In this document: positions 1 through 7,730 of the stretch, piece by piece
Layout of the letters: the number at the start of each line of letters is the position of its first letter
Position numbering within the stretch: position 1 is the first letter of the stretch
Source: Klebsiella michiganensis
GTDB lineage: Bacteria; Pseudomonadota; Gammaproteobacteria; Enterobacterales; Enterobacteriaceae
NCBI RefSeq assembly: GCF_002925905.1
Contig: NZ_PRDB01000021.1
Span: 1-64,000, forward strand
Length of the DNA stretch: 64,000 nucleotides
Reading direction: 5' to 3'
Notes under the pieces: model-generated
Told to the model about the DNA's origin: nothing
Databases searched by the model: none
The model's input: the letters and a program-made list of their open reading frames with translations, nothing else
Made by a program: the position numbers and the translations under genes

Positions 1-108
1 CCGGCATGATTACTGCCCCCAGTCGTCCATGATCCGGGGGATGCTCCCCCGCTCAATCGTGATGGGGGTGCCAACGATCCTTACGGAGAGGCTCCTTCGC
101 CGTGTTTC
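1..108. other. Noncoding left edge with a GC-rich hairpin
   Basis: No coding region is supported here. A short perfect hairpin (GGGGGA, loop TGC, TCCCCC) lies at 36-50, about 60 bases beyond the stop of the minus-strand oxidase gene. There is no T-run on either side, so calling it a terminator would be a guess. The gene to the left is outside the window. Confidence 0.4.
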
Positions 109-1332
109 TCAGCCCTGCGATTTCTCGCCGTCGCCAATCTGCCAGATAAAGGTTGGCGCTTCGCCGTTAACCAGCCAGTTACCGATATTTCTCGCCTTAT
201 AAATCACCGGATTGTGCGATGCCACGGTGCGCGCGTTGCGCCAGTGCCGATCGAGGGCCTTACTCACTCGCGTATCCGACGCGCCGAGGGCGTTGAACAG
301 CTCGGTGGCCGCACGCGGGATCCAGTCGCTGGCAATCACCTGCGCCTGCGCCGCTTCGACTTCAGCCAGACGATTGCGCTGTTCAATGAGCGCTTCGTCG
401 CCGCTGGCATGCGCAAGGTAGGCCTGATGCAACGATTCCGCCGCCTGCAATACCGCCGCCCGCGTCGCCCAACTCCAGCTACTGATTTGTCCCACAACCT
501 GGAGTACCTGCGCATCGTCGCGCGGCACGGCGGCATTGCCGTGGCTGTACATCCGGGTCCGCTTTTTCACGCCTTCGGCGACGTCACGCTCAACTGCCAG
601 GCCAATTCCCGCCAGCGTCGCCAGCAGGATATGCTGATAAAACGCGGTCTGATAACGAAAGCGCTGCGCAAAGTCGTAGACGTGATCCTGCTCCACCTGC
701 GCCTGTTTGAAGCGGGTCGTGCCGCTGCCGGTCAGACGCTGACCGAAGCCGTCCCAGTCATCCTCACGTTCAACGCCGGCCTGGCTCGTGCTGACCAGCG
801 CAATCACATCGCCCTGGTTGTCGCTGCGCCGGGCGAAAACATCTATCCAGTCGGCAAACAGCGTACCTGTGCTATAGAATTTCTCACCGTCCAGCCGCCA
901 GCCGCCTTCAACGGGCGTTACGCGGGTGAAAACCTCCCCCAGCCTGACCGCGCCGATTTCGGTCCAGCCGCTGCCCACCAGCTCGCCGTCGAGGAAGCGA
1001 CGGAACCAGCGATCGCGCGCCGGCGAGTCAGGTTGATTGAGGCGGTCTTCAACGAAGGCGAAATGCGCCCGCAGCGCCTGCGGCAGGTTGGAGTCGGCCT
1101 GAGCCAGCTCAATAAGCAGCGCAATTAATTGCGGCAACGACGCGCCCCAGCCGCCCTTTTCCCGCGGAATGCGTACCGTGCCAAATCCGGCCTCTTTCAG
1201 CCAGCGGATCTGCTCATCGGGCAGGATGCGGTTTTGTTCGCGCGCCGCAGCTCCCTGCGCGATACGGGCAAAAATCGGTCGGAAGGTCGCCGCCAACTGT
1301 TCATAGTCAGTGCCGGTAGAGAGTAAAGTCAT
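109..1332 (-). CDS. SfnB/DszC-type acyl-CoA-dehydrogenase-fold flavin oxidoreductase
   Basis: A 407-residue protein with the acyl-CoA dehydrogenase fold: N-terminal helical part (about 1-120), beta domain (about 120-215, with SGWTEIG and STGTLFADW) and C-terminal helical domain. The C-terminal signature DRHWRNARTVASHNP (362-376) is typical of the SfnB/DszC branch, whose members use reduced flavin in oxidative attack on organosulfur or related compounds rather than oxidising acyl-CoA. The start was placed at the ATG at 1332 because TGAGGAACAG lies just upstream and its TGA is the stop of the MFS gene. A 57-residue upstream extension is Cys/Arg-rich shadow sequence and was dropped. It is the last gene of the cluster, directly after the transporter. 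The family is clear; the substrate is inferred from neighbours only. Confidence 0.85.
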   Translation of the reverse strand: MTLLSTGTDYEQLAATFRPIFARIAQGAAAREQNRILPDEQIRWLKEAGFGTVRIPREKGGWGASLPQLIALLIELAQADSNLPQALRAHFAFVEDRLNQPDSPARDRWFRRFLDGELVGSGWTEIGAVRLGEVFTRVTPVEGGWRLDGEKFYSTGTLFADWIDVFARRSDNQGDVIALVSTSQAGVEREDDWDGFGQRLTGSGTTRFKQAQVEQDHVYDFAQRFRYQTAFYQHILLATLAGIGLAVERDVAEGVKKRTRMYSHGNAAVPRDDAQVLQVVGQISSWSWATRAAVLQAAESLHQAYLAHASGDEALIEQRNRLAEVEAAQAQVIASDWIPRAATELFNALGASDTRVSKALDRHWRNARTVASHNPVIYKARNIGNWLVNGEAPTFIWQIGDGEKSQG

Positions 1333-1342
1333 TTTCTGTTCC

Positions 1343-2764
1343 TCAATGGTGGCTGTCGTCAATGTCATATTGGGTAGGCTCATGGCGTACCGCGAGCAGG
1401 AAGAAAATTGGGATAATGGCGGCCAGCGATACGACCCAGAACATTTGCGTACCGAGCGATGCCTGCAGCAGCGGCAGCACAAACAGCGCCAGCGCGCTGC
1501 CAATACCGGAAAGTGCGCGGCTGAAGCCGACCCCGGTGGCGCGAATAGCGGTTGGGTATGAAAGCGCCGGATAGATCATCAACTGCGCGCCGGGACCAAA
1601 GCCCTCGGCAAACAGCCACAGCCCCAGCATCGCAATCGCCAGCGCTACACCCAGCGCGGCCTGCGGCTGCCCCACCAGCGCGAGGACGATCAGGGCGATA
1701 AACTGCAGTGCGAACCCGGCGATCGCGACGTGTCGCGACGGGTATTTCCATGCCAGGTGCATCCCCAGCAGCCCACCGGTAAAGGCGAACAGCGCATTGA
1801 GTCCCAGCGAGGCGGAGATGGTTTCGAACACGCCAGCACCAAGGAATTGGGCGAGAATGGACGGCAGGAAAAAGGCGATCGCCGTATACTCAAATGAGAT
1901 ACAGACGTTCATCACCCCGGCGACAATAGTGCGTTCGCGGTACGGTTTTGCAAATAGCACGCGAAAGCTCACTTTGGGCGGCGGAGCAGGACGTTCTGGC
2001 GGTGCTTCGTGAGCGTTGATCCCGTAAGAGTCGCGCAGAATACGCACAGCCGAGGTCAAATCGCCCTGGTTGGCCGCCCATAACGGCGATTCATTCATGA
2101 ATTTGCTGCGCACGGCAATAATCAGCAGCGCCGGAACCGCGCCGAACAGCAGCGATGCGCGCCACAGCCAGTCCAGATGTTCTTTTGGCAACAGGAAATA
2201 GAGCCCAAAGATGATTAAAAAACAGACCGTCGAGGCGGCGTACCACATCGGACACCAGGCCGCGAGCCGCGCGGCCTTATTACCCTTCCCGCTAAAGCGG
2301 GAAAACTCGGCCAGATAAGACATGGCGACCGGGAGATCAATCCCGACGCCAATCCCCATCAGGAATCGCGCGCCGATTAATACCCAGACATTCGGCGCCA
2401 GTCCTGCCGCAATCGCCGATACCACAAAAAATAGCATATCGGCCATAAACACCGAATAACGGCCATATTTATCCGTCAGCCAGCCGCCGATTAAATTACC
2501 GATAATCGTGCCGACCATTATTGACGAGGTGACAATGCCGGTTAAAAGCGGCGAGAGCTGGAATTCCCGCACCACATCATCAATACCGTAAGAGAGCGTG
2601 GTTAAATCATAAGCGTCGAGGAATACACCGCCGAGCGCGAGGAATACAATCATCCGCGCATATTTACTCTGCTCCCTGCCGGAATTAATTAATCGCGCCA
2701 CATCCCCGACGCTACTCACCGGTGCCGAAACGGCGCCAGCATTATCAACAGACAGAGTACTCAT
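1343..2764 (-). CDS. MFS metabolite:proton symporter
   Basis: A 473-residue membrane protein with about 12 hydrophobic segments and the major facilitator loop 2-3 motif (GGWLTDKYGR). A hydrophilic central loop contains a proline-rich stretch (PPERPAPPPK) between segments 6 and 7. The sequence resembles the sugar/metabolite symporter group (aromatic acid and shikimate transporters) rather than drug exporters. It starts at ATG 2764 with AAGG upstream, and its stop overlaps the ribosome-binding site of the oxidase gene, so the two are probably co-translated. About 175 bases separate it from the ABC transporter genes, so it may have its own promoter. The likely role is import of the substrate or export of a product of the cluster; the specificity cannot be read. 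Confidence 0.8.
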   Translation of the reverse strand: MSTLSVDNAGAVSAPVSSVGDVARLINSGREQSKYARMIVFLALGGVFLDAYDLTTLSYGIDDVVREFQLSPLLTGIVTSSIMVGTIIGNLIGGWLTDKYGRYSVFMADMLFFVVSAIAAGLAPNVWVLIGARFLMGIGVGIDLPVAMSYLAEFSRFSGKGNKAARLAAWCPMWYAASTVCFLIIFGLYFLLPKEHLDWLWRASLLFGAVPALLIIAVRSKFMNESPLWAANQGDLTSAVRILRDSYGINAHEAPPERPAPPPKVSFRVLFAKPYRERTIVAGVMNVCISFEYTAIAFFLPSILAQFLGAGVFETISASLGLNALFAFTGGLLGMHLAWKYPSRHVAIAGFALQFIALIVLALVGQPQAALGVALAIAMLGLWLFAEGFGPGAQLMIYPALSYPTAIRATGVGFSRALSGIGSALALFVLPLLQASLGTQMFWVVSLAAIIPIFFLLAVRHEPTQYDIDDSHH

Positions 2765-2888
2765 ATTATTTACCTTATATAATTGTGCAGGTGACTCTGG
2801 TTATAAGCCGGGCTTTAGCATATTAAAAACAATAAATAATCATATAATTATCAATATATTCAATAAGTTAATAAATAATGACACCAGT

Positions 2889-2915
2889 AACCGGGCGAGC
2901 AGATGCCCGTCCGGT
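2889..2915 (-). terminator. Hairpin after the ABC binding-protein gene
   Basis: GC-rich inverted repeat about 25 bases after the stop of the binding-protein gene (CGGGC, loop ATCTGCTC, GCCCG on the minus strand). There is no clear T-run, so it is a possible weak terminator or an mRNA 3' structure between the two halves of the cluster. Confidence 0.3.
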
Positions 2916-2939
2916 TATTATCGTTTCATCAATGATGTC

Positions 2940-3818
2940 TTAGTTTGCTGAGACCGGAACCAGTACGTCTTTGACCAGCGGATCGTCAGTGGTCTTTAAC
3001 CACGTCTGAATACGCGGATCGGAAAAAGCCTGTTTTAATTTGACAATATTCTCCTGCGATAAATACGGTGTACCGATGACTAATTGCGAGGCAAACGTTT
3101 TAGGCGCAGGCGGGAATAATATGCCTTTTTCTCGCGGGACTTTTCCGGCATCAAATTGTGAGACATAACCAATAGCGGCATCCACCGAATTCAGCGCACG
3201 CGGCATGGTTAATAAATCCAGCTCTTTAAAATTGAACTTGTGCGGGTTGCCGACAATATTTTTCAGTTTCGCCGTGCGCGGCTCAACCGCCGGATCGAGT
3301 GAGATTAACCCTATCCTTTGCAGCAACCATAATGCCTGCCCCTGGTTAGCGCCATCATCCGGCACGACGAGGGTCGCCCCGACGGGCAAATCCTGTACCG
3401 ATTTATAGCGGTCGGAATAGATCCCGAAGGCCCACTGAAAAACCGGCACGGTCGTCGAAAGCGCAAAGCCGTTGGCGTCCACCACCTGCTTAAGCCACCA
3501 CTGATGTTGATAGATAGTGCCGGCATACTGCCCCTCCGCCACGGCTCTGTCCGCCTGTACCGGATCCTGTACGCCCACCGCCTCCAGCTTCAGGCCATAA
3601 TCGGGCGCAATATGCTGACTGATGTACTCAATAATTCGCTGCTCGCCCGCCATCGCCGGTTCGTAGTGAATTTTTAACGTCGTACCGAAAACGACCTGCG
3701 GCGCCTGCGCGTATCCGCGCCACCACCAGAACGCGACGGCCAGCGCCGCGATCGCTGCCAGCGCCGCCAGCCATGGCCAGCGGCGGGCTTTACGGAGTTC
3801 AAACTGTTCTGTTGTCAT
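2940..3818 (-). CDS. MetQ/NlpA-family substrate-binding protein with membrane anchor
   Basis: A 292-residue binding protein of the NlpA/MetQ family, the substrate receptor of a MetNIQ-type ABC importer. Family features include FGTTLKIHYEPA at the start of the mature domain, VPDDGANQGQALWLLQ, NPHKFNFKELDLLTMPRAL and the C-terminal ALVPVSAN-like end. Unlike classical MetQ there is no lipobox Cys. Residues 14-34 form one strong hydrophobic segment after a basic stretch (RKARR), so the protein is probably held in the inner membrane by an uncleaved anchor. The start overlaps the permease gene by 4 bases. Paralogues next to flavin monooxygenases often bind sulfur compounds rather than methionine; the ligand is not known here. 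Confidence 0.85.
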   Translation of the reverse strand: MTTEQFELRKARRWPWLAALAAIAALAVAFWWWRGYAQAPQVVFGTTLKIHYEPAMAGEQRIIEYISQHIAPDYGLKLEAVGVQDPVQADRAVAEGQYAGTIYQHQWWLKQVVDANGFALSTTVPVFQWAFGIYSDRYKSVQDLPVGATLVVPDDGANQGQALWLLQRIGLISLDPAVEPRTAKLKNIVGNPHKFNFKELDLLTMPRALNSVDAAIGYVSQFDAGKVPREKGILFPPAPKTFASQLVIGTPYLSQENIVKLKQAFSDPRIQTWLKTTDDPLVKDVLVPVSAN

Positions 3819-4513
3819 GAAGAAATCCCCTGAGTGTGGCGAAGCTTATTGACCAGACGGTCGCCAAAGAATTGAATGATCTGAATCGTGGCGATCAGCA
3901 CGACAATGGTGGCGATCATGATGTGATTGTCGAAACGCTGATAGCCGTACACGACCGCCAGATAGCCGATCCCGCCCGCACCGATAGTGCCGGCAATCGC
4001 CGAATATTCGATCATCGACACTAGGTTAAGCGTGACCGCCGCCACCAGCGCAGGCAGCGCCTCGCTGAGCTGCGCGTGGCGGATTATCTGCCAGCGCGAA
4101 CCGCCGCACACCAGCCCCACCGCGGTAACCTCCGCCGGGAGTTCGCGCAGGGCGTTTTCCACCAGACGGCCAAAAAATGGCACGCCAGCGGCAATCATCG
4201 GCACCACCGCGGCAGGGATGCCGATAGTGGTGCCCGTAAGCCAGAACGTAAACGGGATAATCGCCGCCATTAACACCAGAAAGGGCAGAGAGCGCCCCAT
4301 GTTGACGCCCCAGTTAAGCACCTGGTAAAGCGCGGGACGCGGAAATAATCCTCGCGGCGAGGCGTTGAATAACACCACGCCCACCACGCCGCCAAGGGTC
4401 ACCACAAACAGCATCACAATGGCAACCATCAGCCAGGTTTCACCATAAGCAGGCAGCAGCAATGTGTGGATTTCATGCCACGGCGTATCCTGGCTTATCA
4501 CTGTCGGTTTCAT
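3815..4513 (-). CDS. MetI-family ABC transporter permease
   Basis: A 232-residue inner-membrane permease with five to six hydrophobic segments. It carries the cytoplasmic coupling (EAA-type) loop ELPAEVTAVGLVCGG followed by SALP-like EALPALVAAVTL, and the family-typical end segment YSAIAGTIGAGGIGYLAV. The length is close to MetI (about 217). It overlaps the ATPase gene upstream and the binding-protein gene downstream by 4 bases each, so the three subunits are translationally coupled and form one importer. The substrate is inferred to be the same as for the neighbouring enzymes. Confidence 0.88.
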   Translation of the reverse strand: MKPTVISQDTPWHEIHTLLLPAYGETWLMVAIVMLFVVTLGGVVGVVLFNASPRGLFPRPALYQVLNWGVNMGRSLPFLVLMAAIIPFTFWLTGTTIGIPAAVVPMIAAGVPFFGRLVENALRELPAEVTAVGLVCGGSRWQIIRHAQLSEALPALVAAVTLNLVSMIEYSAIAGTIGAGGIGYLAVVYGYQRFDNHIMIATIVVLIATIQIIQFFGDRLVNKLRHTQGISS

Positions 4514-5529
4514 ACCGCCTCCTGTAGCTCGGGGGCGTGTGCAAGGATTTCCGCCGCAATGCCCAGCTGCGCTAAAAGCGCGATCGTTCGATCCGCTGAC
4601 AGTCGTTGTCCCTGAAATCGGACGCCGACCTGTAAACGCCCCGCCAGTTGACCGTTGATCACTTCCACATGGCCGCCGAGCAAATCTATCTGTAGCGCAT
4701 GCTGGTGGCTCAGACGGCTGATCCAGTCAGTCGCCACCGGCACATCCCAGCGATAACTCAGGCGCAGCAGCAGATCGCTGTTAACAGCGATGGGCGACAG
4801 CGGCAATAGCTGCTGACCAAGCAGGGAATCCGGACGGGCCAGCAGCTCTTTCACCTGCCCGTACTGGACTATCGCGCCATCGCGGATTTCCGCCACCGCA
4901 TCCGCCGCGGCGCGTACCGCATCCATTTCATGAGTAATCAGGACTATCGCCAGCCGGTACTCATCACGTAGCTGTCGGAGCAAACCCAGCACCGTGGCGG
5001 TCGCCTGGGGATCCAGCCCAGACGTGGCCTCGTCCGCCAGCAGTACCGACGGACGTAATGCCAGCGCGCGAGCGATACCAATGCGCTGACGCTGTCCGCC
5101 GGAAAGCTGGGACGGATAGGCCTCCGCTTTGTGACTCAGCCCTACGCTCTCCAGTAGTTCACCGACCCGCGCCTTAATGTCGCGTTCCACCACGCCCAGA
5201 TACTCCAGCGGCACCGCGATGTTTTGCCACGCCGTTTTGCGATTCAGCAGCGCTGAGGATTGAAAAACGGTGCCGATCGCGCGCCGTTCACGCCGCAGCG
5301 CCTCCCCTGACAGTAATGACAAATCTTTGCCGTTAACCTTGATACTGCCGCTATCGGGGCGTTCCAGCAGGCTGATGCAGCGCGCCAGGGTCGATTTCCC
5401 CGCGCCGCTCGGCCCTACCACCGCGGTAATGGAGCTGGCGGGCACCCTGAGCGATAATCCCTTCAGAACCTCGCTGACGCGGCCATCCGCCGTGCGGTAG
5501 CGTTTATGCAGATTATCGATATCAATCAT
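4510..5529 (-). CDS. MetN-family ABC transporter ATP-binding protein
   Basis: A 339-residue ATPase: Walker A GPSGAGKST at 39-47, Q-loop in GTVFQSSALL, signature LSGGQRQRIGIARAL, Walker B VLLADEATSGLDP and switch His in LITHEMDAV. A C-terminal regulatory domain of about 90 residues follows, in the position of the NIL domain through which MetN is inhibited by its own substrate. It energises the importer made with the adjacent MetI-like and MetQ-like proteins. It overlaps the monooxygenase gene by 4 bases (ATGA), which argues that import and oxidation are expressed as one unit. The ATPase family is certain; the substrate is not known. Confidence 0.9.
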   Translation of the reverse strand: MIDIDNLHKRYRTADGRVSEVLKGLSLRVPASSITAVVGPSGAGKSTLARCISLLERPDSGSIKVNGKDLSLLSGEALRRERRAIGTVFQSSALLNRKTAWQNIAVPLEYLGVVERDIKARVGELLESVGLSHKAEAYPSQLSGGQRQRIGIARALALRPSVLLADEATSGLDPQATATVLGLLRQLRDEYRLAIVLITHEMDAVRAAADAVAEIRDGAIVQYGQVKELLARPDSLLGQQLLPLSPIAVNSDLLLRLSYRWDVPVATDWISRLSHQHALQIDLLGGHVEVINGQLAGRLQVGVRFQGQRLSADRTIALLAQLGIAAEILAHAPELQEAV

Positions 5530-6932
5530 GCCGCCGTCTCCTTCGCCCCAACATCGTTTCGCACGCCGCGACGGTAGTCTGCCCCCGGGTGCGGCGCGGT
5601 CAGGCGCGGCCCGGCGCCGAACAGTTTTTCGCGCAGCGTGCCTTCCCGGTAATCCTGCTTAAAGACGCCGCGTTTTTGCAGCTCTGGTATTAATAGCTCC
5701 ACCACGTCGCGGAAGGTTTCATGCGTCACGGCGTAGGCCAGATTGAAGCCATCGACATCGGTTTCCTCGACCCAGGATTGCAGTTCATCGGCCACCGTTT
5801 CCGCACTGCCGACGAGCAGCGGGCCAAAGCCGCCGATGCCCACCCAGTCCGCCAGCGCTTCCACCGTCCATTGACGATTCGGGTCGGCGGTGGAAAACGC
5901 CTCAACCGCCGACTGGATGGCGTTGGTATGCAGGTATTTCAGCACCTGGTCCGGCCGATACTGACCGAAGTCAATACCGGTCCAGCCGGAGATCAGCGCC
6001 AGCGCGCCCTCATAGCTAACGTATGATTTGTATTCCTGCCATTTGGCCTGCGCCTCGCGATCGGTTTCACCCACGATCGCCGTTTGCAGATTGAAAATCA
6101 GAATGCTGCGCGGATCGCGCCCGGCTTCCGCGGCGCGACGACGAATATCCGCGACCGTCTTCTTCAACAGAACTTTCGACGGCGCAGCGACAAAAACGCA
6201 CTCGGCATGCGTGGCGGCAAACTGTTTTCCGCGGCTGGAGGCCCCCGCCTGATAGAGAACCGGCGTGCGCTGCGGCGACGGCTCGCACAGATGGATGCCC
6301 GGAACGGAGAAAAAGTTGCCCTGATGGTTAATCGGATGGATTTTCTGCGGATCGCTAAAAATTCCCCGTTCGCGATCGCGCAAAACCGCGCCGTCTTCCC
6401 AACTGCCTTCCAGCAGTTTATACACGACGTCGAGGTATTCATCGGCGTAGTCGTAGCGCGCATCATGGTCGGTCTGCGCCTGATACCCAATATTGCGGGC
6501 GCCGCTTTCCAGATACGAGGTAACAATATTCCAGCCCACCCGTCCTTTGGTCAGATGATCGAGCGTCGACAGCCGACGGGCAAATGGATAGGGATGCTCA
6601 AATGACAGCGATGCGGTCAGACCAAAGCCAAGGTGTTCCGTCACCAGCGCCATCGGGGTTATCAGCGCCAGCGGATCGTTTACCGGCACCTGCGTCGCCT
6701 GACGAATCGCCGCATCGCCGTTGCCGTTAAATACATCGTAAACGCCAAGCACATCGGCAATAAACAAGCCGTCAAATTTGCCGCGCTCCAGAAGGCGCGC
6801 CAGATCGACCCAATATTCCAGATCTTTATATTGCCAGGAGCGGTCGCGCGGATGGGCCCACAGGCCCGGCGACTGGTGACCGACACAGTTCATATCAAAC
6901 GCGTTAAGGCGAATCTCTCGTTGCGATGGCAT
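5526..6932 (-). CDS. NtaA/SnaA/DszA-family FMN-dependent monooxygenase
   Basis: A 468-residue luciferase-like (LLM) monooxygenase. Family signatures are LNAFDMNCVGHQSPGLW at the N-terminus, GKFDGLFIADVLGVYD, HLTKGRVGWNIVTSYLESGARN, DYADEYLDVVYKLLEGSWEDGA and YQAGASSRGKQFAATHAE. Relatives use FMNH2 from a separate reductase to oxidise nitrilotriacetate, dibenzothiophene sulfone, dimethyl sulfide or similar compounds. The ATG at 6932 was chosen because TGGAGAG precedes it; the 28-residue upstream extension is not needed for the fold. No flavin reductase gene is visible in the window, so reduced FMN must come from elsewhere. Residues 427-434 read DYREGTLR, a motif echoed in the small protein upstream. 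Confidence 0.88.
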   Translation of the reverse strand: MPSQREIRLNAFDMNCVGHQSPGLWAHPRDRSWQYKDLEYWVDLARLLERGKFDGLFIADVLGVYDVFNGNGDAAIRQATQVPVNDPLALITPMALVTEHLGFGLTASLSFEHPYPFARRLSTLDHLTKGRVGWNIVTSYLESGARNIGYQAQTDHDARYDYADEYLDVVYKLLEGSWEDGAVLRDRERGIFSDPQKIHPINHQGNFFSVPGIHLCEPSPQRTPVLYQAGASSRGKQFAATHAECVFVAAPSKVLLKKTVADIRRRAAEAGRDPRSILIFNLQTAIVGETDREAQAKWQEYKSYVSYEGALALISGWTGIDFGQYRPDQVLKYLHTNAIQSAVEAFSTADPNRQWTVEALADWVGIGGFGPLLVGSAETVADELQSWVEETDVDGFNLAYAVTHETFRDVVELLIPELQKRGVFKQDYREGTLREKLFGAGPRLTAPHPGADYRRGVRNDVGAKETAA

Positions 6933-7000
6933 AGCGCTCTCCACGGTGTGTCCAGGTACTGGCACACGCTTATTAATGAAAAGGATAAAAGGGGAAAAAA

Positions 7001-7273
7001 TCAGGACTCGGGACATCGGGCGGACAGGCTGAAACCCAGCGTCGCCAGCGTTTCTCCGGCAATGGCGGCAGCACGATCGGCCACCTGTGGCGCTTTCCGA
7101 TAACGATACACATCCCAGTAGCTACGCAGATGATGCAGGAAGCGCTGGCGCAGCGTTCCCTGCCGATAGTCGCCAGGCCATTCCTCGCTTTCTCCGCTAA
7201 GGTTGCTCTGCGAGAGCAATCTACGGCGAGAGAACGCCAATATGTTGATATTATCGTCAGCTTTCTGCGTCAT
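7001..7273 (-). CDS. Hypothetical 90-residue protein, first gene of the cluster
   Basis: I do not recognise this protein. It has 90 residues, is soluble and strongly basic, with a central stretch rich in Arg, His and Tyr (residues 39-60) and no signal peptide. AGGA lies 8 bases before the ATG, the reading frame is clean, and it is the first gene before the monooxygenase (68 bases apart, same strand), so it is probably translated. Residues 35-42 (DYRQGTLR) match seven of eight positions of residues 427-434 of the downstream monooxygenase (DYREGTLR). It could be a small accessory protein, or a remnant of a second monooxygenase C-terminus that kept a start signal. No function is claimed. Confidence 0.6.
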   Translation of the reverse strand: MTQKADDNINILAFSRRRLLSQSNLSGESEEWPGDYRQGTLRQRFLHHLRSYWDVYRYRKAPQVADRAAAIAGETLATLGFSLSARCPES

Positions 7274-7296
7274 TATCCATTTCCTATATAACCATA

Positions 7297-7312
7297 TTCG
7301 ATATTTATCGAA
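7297..7312. promoter_or_regulatory. Perfect inverted repeat upstream of the catabolic cluster
   Basis: TTCGATA-TT-TATCGAA is a perfect 16-base inverted repeat lying 24-39 bases before the start codon of the 90-residue protein, in AT-rich sequence. The position fits an operator or the downstream part of a promoter. No regulator gene lies next to it, so the binding protein is unknown. Confidence 0.45.
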
Positions 7313-7730
7313 GACTTATTTTAATTTTGTTATATGGGTGTTAGCGATAATCATGCCAAAGGCTGCGCATTATTTAATTCATGTTAATCAATGGTTTTAA
7401 AAAATAGGCTTGCGCAAGAGCTGTTGCGAATGCGCCAACTGATGCACACAGCCTGTTGTATTAGCAACAGCCGGGCAAGGCGTGCCTCTGGTTGCTGGTG
7501 CCAGTACTATTACGTTGCGACGCCTGCAACGCGTGCGAGCTAAAGTTGTTCACTGAGTTGACGGCACTGCTTTAATCCTGAACGAATAACAGCATCGGAA
7601 AGTGGGAGTTTGGGGCTGAAACGACCTGGATGAAGATACTCAGAATGCGAAAGGAGACACTGGCGCTGTAAGCCGCGCCAGTTGTGGGTTTAGCGATGGT
7701 TGTCTGATGTTAGCAGGAGGTCAGTACGCA
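7313..7730. other. Intergenic region between the catabolic cluster and mppA
   Basis: About 420 bases with no credible gene. The left end is AT-rich and probably holds the promoter of the minus-strand cluster. Two hairpins are visible: CTGTTG-TATTAG-CAACAG at 7453-7470 and CTGGCGC-TGTAAGCC-GCGCCAG at 7660-7681. The second lies about 50 bases past the mppA stop and could be part of its 3' end, although no T-run follows. The rest shows no features I can support. Confidence 0.5.

Noticed and set aside
214-1128. Plus-strand ORF of 304 codons
   Set aside because: It is antisense to the SfnB/DszC-type gene, has no ribosome-binding site and gives an Arg/Pro/Ala-rich sequence typical of a shadow frame.
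6084-6605. Plus-strand ORF of 173 codons
   Set aside because: Lies wholly antisense to the LLM monooxygenase, with no family features.
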